A DNA stretch of 64,000 nt from Pseudomonas reactans (GTDB taxonomy: Bacteria > Pseudomonadota > Gammaproteobacteria > Pseudomonadales > Pseudomonadaceae), in contig NZ_JACAPG010000003.1 of NCBI RefSeq assembly GCF_013385825.1, positions 201,668 through 265,667 of the forward strand, written 5' to 3'. Each line of letters starts with the position of its first letter. The stretch's first letter is position 1. This document shows positions 59,016 to 64,000 of the stretch, one piece after another. The position numbers were made by a program, and so were the translations under genes. Under the pieces are notes generated by a model that made no database searches, was not told the origin of the DNA, and worked only from the letters and a program-made list of their open reading frames with translations.

Positions 59016-59928
59016 TTGCCTGCAATTCGGGCGCCTGGGCCAAGGCGTCGGCCATATAGTCTACGAATGCCTTGACCCGGGCCGACTGGCGGCGATTGGG
59101 TGCTGACACCGCATGGATCGGCAGTGGATGCGGGGTGTAGTCCTGCAATAACGCAATCACGCGGCCGGCTTTCAAATCGTCGTGGAACAACCACAGGGGC
59201 GACAGCGCAATGCCAAGCCCTGTCAACACCATCTCCCGCACCGCTTCGGAGTTGTTGCTCTGGGCGTTGCCGGTGATGCGCACGCTGTGTCGCGCGCCAT
59301 TCTTTTCATAAACCCACTGGTTCTGGCTGCTGAGCAGGTTGAACAGCAGGCAGTTGTGCTGGCTGAGATCCTGCGGGGTTTTCGGTGTGGGATGTTTGGC
59401 CAGGTAGGCCGGGCTGGCCAGGGTGACTCGGTGGGTGGTGCCGATCTGCCTGGCGATCAAGCCGCTGTCGCGCAGTTCACCGATTCGCAGGGTTACATCC
59501 AAGCCTTCGCTGACCATGTCTTGCAGGTGATCGTTGAGTTGCAGGTCTACTTGTACGTCAGGGTATTTCTGCAGGAAATCGCTCAAGCGTGCAGCAATCT
59601 GCAGGCGCCCGAAACTAACCGACGAACCCACGCGCAAGGGGCCGGCGATCCCCTCTTTTCCGGTCTGGAAACTGTGTTCGGCGGCGTCCACGGCGGCGAG
59701 GATTTCACGACAATGGCTGTAGTACCGCTGACCTTCGTCGGTCAGGGACAGTTGGCGTGTACTGCGGGCAATCAGCTTGCCACCCAGTTCGGTTTCCAAG
59801 GCGCGCAGGACTTTGCTGATGGTGGGTTGGGTTGTTTGCATTTCCCGGGCGACGGCGGAAAAGCTGCCGCGTTCGATCACTCGAACGAAAATCGCCATTG
59901 CGTTGAGTTTGTCCACGGGTTTTCCCAT
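59008..59928 (-). CDS. LysR-type regulator
   Basis: 306 aa. HTH at about 5-65 (GSFSAVAREMQTTQPTISKVLRALETELGG), effector domain about 90-295, CrgA/AaeR-like subgroup. Divergent from the oxidoreductase at 60032 (103-bp gap), its most likely target. Its 3' end overlaps the aminopeptidase gene by 8 bp. Confidence 0.9.
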   Translation of the reverse strand: MGKPVDKLNAMAIFVRVIERGSFSAVAREMQTTQPTISKVLRALETELGGKLIARSTRQLSLTDEGQRYYSHCREILAAVDAAEHSFQTGKEGIAGPLRVGSSVSFGRLQIAARLSDFLQKYPDVQVDLQLNDHLQDMVSEGLDVTLRIGELRDSGLIARQIGTTHRVTLASPAYLAKHPTPKTPQDLSQHNCLLFNLLSSQNQWVYEKNGARHSVRITGNAQSNNSEAVREMVLTGLGIALSPLWLFHDDLKAGRVIALLQDYTPHPLPIHAVSAPNRRQSARVKAFVDYMADALAQAPELQAIK

Positions 59929-60031
59929 TCATTCTTATCGAGCATAAGCACTATAGTCGTTTGGTGTCTTATCGGCATGAGTCGGCTGGCGGATCATTGA
60001 CTTCATTCTTCGATGACGCGAGACCGCCAAC

Positions 60032-61018
60032 ATGACTGATATGCACGCTTTGATAGTGGATGCCGTGGATGCGCCGTTCCGGCTGACGACAATTCCCAAA
60101 CCGGTAGCAGGCGTTGGCCAAGTCCTGGTCCGAATCAGCGCCAGTGGTCTTAACCCTTTGGACGGGAAAATCCGCGCAGGCCAGGCTGTCCACGCCCGGC
60201 AGCCATTACCGGCTGTGCTCGGCATGGACCTGGCAGGCACCGTAGAAGCAGTAGGCCCTGAGGTTGGTGGTTGGCAAGTAGGCGATGACGTTTATGGGTT
60301 GGCGACCGGAATCGGTGGTGCACAGGGCTCGTTGGCCGAGTATGCAGCCGTCGATGCCCGTTTGCTGGCGAAAAAACCCGAGGTCTTGAGCATGCGTGAA
60401 GCGGCGGTGTTGCCGCTGGTGCTGATCACCGCGTGGGAAGGTCTGGTGGACCGAGCACGTGTAGGCTCCGGGCACAAAGTGCTGATCCAAGGCGGCGCGG
60501 GCGGTGTAGGGCATGTCGCAGTGCAATTGGCGATTGCCCACGGAGCGCAGGTGTATGCCACGGGATCCGCCAAATATCGCTCATTAATCGAGGGGCTGGG
60601 TGCGACGTTTATCGACTATCAGCAGCAGACGGTCGAAGAGTACGTCGCGCAGCACACCGTGGGCGAAGGCTTCGACATTGTGTATGACACTGTCGGCGGC
60701 GAAACGCTGGATGCATCCTTTCGAGCCGCCAAGACCTACCACGGTCATGTCGTGAGTTGCCTGGGATGGGGGCAACACAGCCTGGCCCCACTGTCGTTTC
60801 TTGGGGCGACCTACTCGGGTGTGTTCACCTTGCTGCCGTTACTGACCGGTAAGGGGCGTGAGCATCACGGGCAGATTCTTGCCGAGGCAGCGCGCTTGAT
60901 CGATGCCGGTAAGCTCAAGCCGATCCTGGATGGGCGTGCATTCAATTTGCACAGTGCGAACGCCGCCTACGATGTGCTCGCAAGCGGCGCGCAAGGGCGC
61001 TTGGCGATTGAGATTTAA
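60032..61018 (+). CDS. Zinc-independent quinone-oxidoreductase-like MDR enzyme
   Basis: 328 aa medium-chain reductase. ASGLNPLDGKIRAGQ (about 33-47) and the NADPH motif IQGGAGGVGHVAVQLA (about 151) are seen; the zinc-ligand cysteines of alcohol dehydrogenases are absent. Substrate unknown, probably a quinone or enone. Divergent from the LysR gene. Its stop overlaps the convergent isomerase gene by four bases. Confidence 0.88.
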   Translation: MTDMHALIVDAVDAPFRLTTIPKPVAGVGQVLVRISASGLNPLDGKIRAGQAVHARQPLPAVLGMDLAGTVEAVGPEVGGWQVGDDVYGLATGIGGAQGSLAEYAAVDARLLAKKPEVLSMREAAVLPLVLITAWEGLVDRARVGSGHKVLIQGGAGGVGHVAVQLAIAHGAQVYATGSAKYRSLIEGLGATFIDYQQQTVEEYVAQHTVGEGFDIVYDTVGGETLDASFRAAKTYHGHVVSCLGWGQHSLAPLSFLGATYSGVFTLLPLLTGKGREHHGQILAEAARLIDAGKLKPILDGRAFNLHSANAAYDVLASGAQGRLAIEI

Positions 61019-61605
61019 GTCAGGGCTTCACGCACAAAATCCAGACGGTCCTGACCGAAGAACAGCTGGTTGCCTACAAATAGGCTGGGCGCACCGAACA
61101 CACCACGTTGAACGGCCTGTTCGGTGTTGTCCTTGAGGGCTGCCTTTACCGCTTCGTCGTTGGTCAAGGCCAGAACCTCTTCGGGATTAAAACCGTGTTC
61201 GGTAAGCACTGCAGCAACAACGGCAGGGTCTCCCAAGTGACGGCCATCCACCCAGAGGGCGCGGAACAGGCAATCCACAAAGTCATCGAAGCGCTCGGGG
61301 TGGCGCAATTGAATGCCGGTGACCGCTCGCATCAACAGCAGGGTGTTGATGGGAAAGTGCGGGTTGAACTTGAGCGGTACGTTGTAGCGGCGAGCATAGC
61401 GCGCCAGGTCATCAAACATGTAGCGACCTTTGGCGGGCACGGTGATGGGAGAGGCGTTGCCCGTGGCCTTGAACACGCCGCCCAATAACATGGGTTTATA
61501 AATCAGCTGCGTACCGGTTGAAGCGCATAGTGCGGGGAGCTGGGTGTAGGCCAGGTAGGTAGCGGGGCTGCCGAGGTCAAAGAAGAATTCCAGGGTTTTA
61601 CTCAT
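61015..61605 (-). CDS. 2-hydroxychromene-2-carboxylate isomerase-like (DsbA/GST-kappa family)
   Basis: 196 aa thioredoxin-fold protein. FFFDLGSPATYLAYTQLP (about 7-24) has Ser in place of the DsbA CxxC, as in HCCA isomerases, and GVFGAPSLFVGNQLFFGQDRLDFV (about 168) has the cis-Pro loop. Such enzymes are glutathione-dependent isomerases in aromatic breakdown, but no aromatic pathway is adjacent. It follows the SDR gene on the same strand by 36 bp. Confidence 0.87.
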   Translation of the reverse strand: MSKTLEFFFDLGSPATYLAYTQLPALCASTGTQLIYKPMLLGGVFKATGNASPITVPAKGRYMFDDLARYARRYNVPLKFNPHFPINTLLLMRAVTGIQLRHPERFDDFVDCLFRALWVDGRHLGDPAVVAAVLTEHGFNPEEVLALTNDEAVKAALKDNTEQAVQRGVFGAPSLFVGNQLFFGQDRLDFVREALT

Positions 61606-61641
61606 GGTCGATGCTCGCTGCTTATTATTGTGGGGGCGTGC

Positions 61642-62373
61642 TTACCAGGGTTCACTCCAGGGGCGCAGGTCGAGTTCAAACGTCCAGGCGTCGCGTGGCT
61701 GGCTGTGCAGGTACCAATAGTTATCGGCGATATGCTCGGGGTTGAGGATGCCGTCCTGGTCCTTGAGCGCGTATTTCTGCGGGAAATTGTCGCGAATGAA
61801 GTCGGTGTCGATGGCGCCGTCGACCACCACATGGGCGACGTGGATGTTTCTGGGCCCGAGTTCCCTGGCCATGCTTTGCGCGAGCGCCCGGATACCGTGT
61901 TTGGCGCCGGCGAAGGCGGCAAACCCTGCCGCGCCGCGCAATCCTGCCGTGGCACCCGTGAACAAAATGGTGCCTCGATTGCGCGTGACCATGCGTTTGG
62001 CCACTTCGCGGGCATTCAGGAAGCCGGAGAAGCAAGCCATCTCCCAGATCTTGAAATATTTGCGCGCGGTTTCTTCCAGGATGCTGCACGGCACGTTGGC
62101 GCCGATGTTGAACACGAAGGCTTCAATCGGACCCAGCTCGGTTTCGATCTGTTCGATCAGCGCAATGACGTCTTCTTCTTTACGTGCATCGCAGGCAAAG
62201 CCATGAGCTTCACCGCCTGTCGCGTGGATGCTGTCTACCAGCGGCTGCAATTTATCGGCGCTGCGGCGGGTGACACACGCCACGTAGCCTTCGCGGGCAA
62301 AGCGTTTGGCAATGGCGCCACCCGTTGCGTCTCCGGCGCCCACTACCAATACGATTTTCTTGTTGTGCGTCAT
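61642..62373 (-). CDS. Short-chain dehydrogenase/reductase with atypical active site
   Basis: 243 aa. Rossmann motif VVGAGDATGGAIAKRF (about 10) and NIGANVP (about 88) are present. The catalytic YxxxK position reads AAFAGAKHG (about 150-158): Phe replaces Tyr while Lys is kept. It may be a non-canonical reductase or a binding protein. GGGAGC precedes the ATG. Likely co-transcribed with the isomerase downstream. Confidence 0.87.
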   Translation of the reverse strand: MTHNKKIVLVVGAGDATGGAIAKRFAREGYVACVTRRSADKLQPLVDSIHATGGEAHGFACDARKEEDVIALIEQIETELGPIEAFVFNIGANVPCSILEETARKYFKIWEMACFSGFLNAREVAKRMVTRNRGTILFTGATAGLRGAAGFAAFAGAKHGIRALAQSMARELGPRNIHVAHVVVDGAIDTDFIRDNFPQKYALKDQDGILNPEHIADNYWYLHSQPRDAWTFELDLRPWSEPW

Positions 62374-62484
62374 GGGAGCTCCCTTGGCTCGATGGTCGAG
62401 CAGGAGTGTAGACGCAGCGCCGCGAAGGGCTGGATGTGTAGCTGGAATTTAATGAGAGCAGTCAGGGGGTGACTGCTCAAGCGA

Positions 62485-62766
62485 CTACTTGCAGATGACG
62501 ATCATGCTGCGGCTGGTGTAGCCGGCAGGGTTGAGGCCGAAGGGGTAGTCCCCAGGCTCTTCGGAATTGTCACCGGACTTTGCGATAACCCGATAGCCCT
62601 TGGCGCCGCAAGAGTTGGTTGCACTGGTGTAGCACTGGTCCCAGGAAGAAGACAGGCCGGAACAGTTGATATGCAGCCCTTTTTTGCCACGTTTTACTTC
62701 TGTCTTGGTGGTCGCGGCACAACCGGCAATCGCCATGACCATTAACAGTATCAAAATTCGCTTCAT
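62485..62766 (-). CDS. Small lipoprotein with four conserved-looking Cys, unknown
   Basis: 93 aa. Signal with lipobox IAGC (Cys near residue 15: MKRILILLMVMAIAGCAATT). Mature part has four Cys (INCSG, QCYTS, NSCGA, VICK) suited to two disulfides and resembles small secreted stress proteins. Family not recognised. ATG at 62766 chosen over the 62793 frame because it begins the signal peptide. Confidence 0.82.
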   Translation of the reverse strand: MKRILILLMVMAIAGCAATTKTEVKRGKKGLHINCSGLSSSWDQCYTSATNSCGAKGYRVIAKSGDNSEEPGDYPFGLNPAGYTSRSMIVICK

Positions 62767-62930
62767 TCCTATCCTTAATAGCCGCCCTGTCATGCTGCAG
62801 GCTGGCTCTACTCGCTCTCGGGTGTAGCGTTAGCGCTGTCCTTGTCGAAATTCTCCATGAATGACATTCGTTTACGGCTTAAACATGGCCTAAATGAGCG
62901 CCAAATGCCAGAGCTACATTCAAACAGCCT

Positions 62931-63818
62931 TCAATCCGCTGGAACCAGCGGCTTTGACTCACTGCGCATCGTCACGGTAGCGCCTACGGAAGCCAGGATG
63001 ATGCAGGTGATTGCCAGCCACTGTGCGAGTGACAGGTGTTCGTGCAGGAACAGCAGGCCGGAGAGGGCGCCGAACGCCGGTTCGATGCTCATGAGCGTGC
63101 CGAAGGTGCGGGCAGGGAGGCGCGTCAGTGCGACCATTTCCAGGGTGTAGGGCAGGGCGGTGGACAGAATGGCGACACCGATGGCGACCGGGATCAGGGC
63201 GGGCGTCAGCAAGGCGCTGCCTGCGTGGACGATGCCGATAGGGGCAACAAACAAGGCAGCGATCATTACGCCGAGGGCGGCGGTCTGTACCCCGTTGTCA
63301 TTACCGGCTTTCTGACCATACAGAATGTAGAGCGCCCAGCAGACACCGGCGCCCAGAGCGTAGCCCGCTCCCAGCAGGTCGATGCCGCTGCTCGCTTCAC
63401 CCATGGGGATTAGCAAGAGCAGGCCAATGATCGCCAGGGCAATCCACAGGAAGTCGACCGCGCGCCGAGAGGCATAGATCGCGACGACAAGAGGGCCGGT
63501 GAATTCCAGGGCGACCGCAATCCCCAGAGGCACGCTACGCAAGGACATATAGAAGAGGAAGTTCATGCCGCCCAATGCCATTCCGTAGACGATCACCGTC
63601 CGCAGGGACTTTGCCGTCAACTTGGCGCGCCATGGACGTAATAGAAGCAGCATGATCACGCTGGCGAAAATCAGGCGCAGTGCCGTGGTGCCTTGTGCGC
63701 CGACGATAGGGAACATGCTCTTGGCGAGTGAGGCGCCGGACTGGATTGAGGCCATGGCGATCAGCAGCAGGCCGACAGGGAACAATGTCGAGGCCAGGCT
63801 GCGGGGGGAGGTGGTCAT
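62931..63818 (-). CDS. rhtA: EamA/DMT exporter, RhtA-like
   Basis: 295 aa, ten transmembrane helices in two EamA repeats. Long stretches match E. coli RhtA as I remember it: LLIAMASIQSGASLAKSMFP, VPLGIAVALEFTGPLVVA and LTRLPARTFGTLMSIEPAFG. RhtA exports threonine and homoserine. The ATG at 63818 gives exactly the 295-aa length of E. coli RhtA; in-frame starts up to 63971 exist but add non-conserved sequence. Lacks a strong Shine-Dalgarno. Confidence 0.9.
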   Translation of the reverse strand: MTTSPRSLASTLFPVGLLLIAMASIQSGASLAKSMFPIVGAQGTTALRLIFASVIMLLLLRPWRAKLTAKSLRTVIVYGMALGGMNFLFYMSLRSVPLGIAVALEFTGPLVVAIYASRRAVDFLWIALAIIGLLLLIPMGEASSGIDLLGAGYALGAGVCWALYILYGQKAGNDNGVQTAALGVMIAALFVAPIGIVHAGSALLTPALIPVAIGVAILSTALPYTLEMVALTRLPARTFGTLMSIEPAFGALSGLLFLHEHLSLAQWLAITCIILASVGATVTMRSESKPLVPAD

Positions 63819-64000
63819 TTGGGAGTGTTCGTCCGAAGTCATATTAAGAGAAACGTCGGCGCTATGATGCTTAACTGTTTGAGGTTGGGCAATATATTGC
63901 TCAATTATCCTTGTCGGGAGGCTAAAAAAGGCGGATTTAGCAGTTTTCAGCCCCATTGATAGAAAAAACAAATTAAGTGTTGACGGCAGATTCCAGAAGT
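63819..64000. other. Terminal region upstream of the RhtA-like gene
   Basis: AT-richer sequence that should hold the exporter promoter; it contains TTGGGCAATATATTGCTCAATTA (inverted TTGAGCAATATATTGCCCAA), a possible operator at about 63876-63899. No gene is recognised before the window ends. Confidence 0.4.

Overview
The window reads as a chromosomal segment of a Pseudomonas of the fluorescens group. The evidence is a high-GC, densely packed genome, many REP/REPIN palindromes of the GTAGGAGCCGGCTTGCCGGCGAT type typical of that group, an msuEDC-sfnR sulfonate operon, and the order rdgC / fklB / GGDEF-EAL / algO(prc) / quinone reductase / HAD / ABC transporter, which matches my memory of P. aeruginosa PA3249-PA3263 (not checked against a database). 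No phage, insertion sequence or CRISPR array was seen.

Layout. 1-4.6 kb: a truncated MFS transporter, a cupin, a TDT/SLAC1-type transporter and an MFS-acyltransferase fusion. 4.7-5.1 kb: a SugE/Gdx-type small multidrug exporter behind a clear guanidine-II (mini-ykkC) riboswitch. 5.1-7.1 kb: a BASS-family symporter and rdgC. 7.3-12.1 kb: a tRNA-Val/tRNA-Asp unit present twice, about 4.5 kb apart in direct orientation, enclosing a FecI-FecR-TonB receptor system with a Fur-like box. 12.3-16.9 kb: BCCT transporter, CocE/NonD hydrolase and a GcvA-like LysR regulator, a probable uptake-and-hydrolysis locus. 17-20.3 kb: a 40-aa membrane ORF, a membrane-anchored catalase-family protein and a RoxA-like di-heme cytochrome. 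20.5-28.7 kb: conserved core (FKBP lipoprotein, YkvA, XRE plus partner, EAL-CBS-GGDEF, Prc/AlgO, quinone oxidoreductase, HAD phosphatase). 28.7-34.4 kb: an ABC importer operon with a cytoplasmic alkaline-phosphatase-superfamily enzyme and a divergent GntR/UTRA regulator with candidate operators.

34.6-40.7 kb is one eight-gene operon for a metal: ABC importer with two different binding proteins, three small membrane or exported proteins and a PepSY protein. 41-45.4 kb combines a LeuCD paralogue without leuB, a DmlR-like regulator and a DctA carrier, suggesting a dicarboxylate hydratase pathway. 45.5-47.1 kb: a fluoroacetate-dehalogenase-like hydrolase retaining the family's active-site set, and a VOC protein.

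47.2-55.5 kb is a sulfur-scavenging block. sfnB-metI-metQ runs rightward and msuE-msuD-msuC-sfnR leftward. Both have a sigma-54 -24/-12 promoter of nearly the same sequence with an upstream TGTTGC-N4-GCAACA-type palindrome, so the sfnR product probably controls both. A soxR/monooxygenase pair with a SoxR box sits between them. 55.5-64 kb: a small lipoprotein, a cysteine desulfurase, aminopeptidase P, a LysR/quinone reductase pair, a DsbA-like isomerase, an SDR with Phe at the catalytic Tyr position, a lipoprotein and an RhtA-like exporter.
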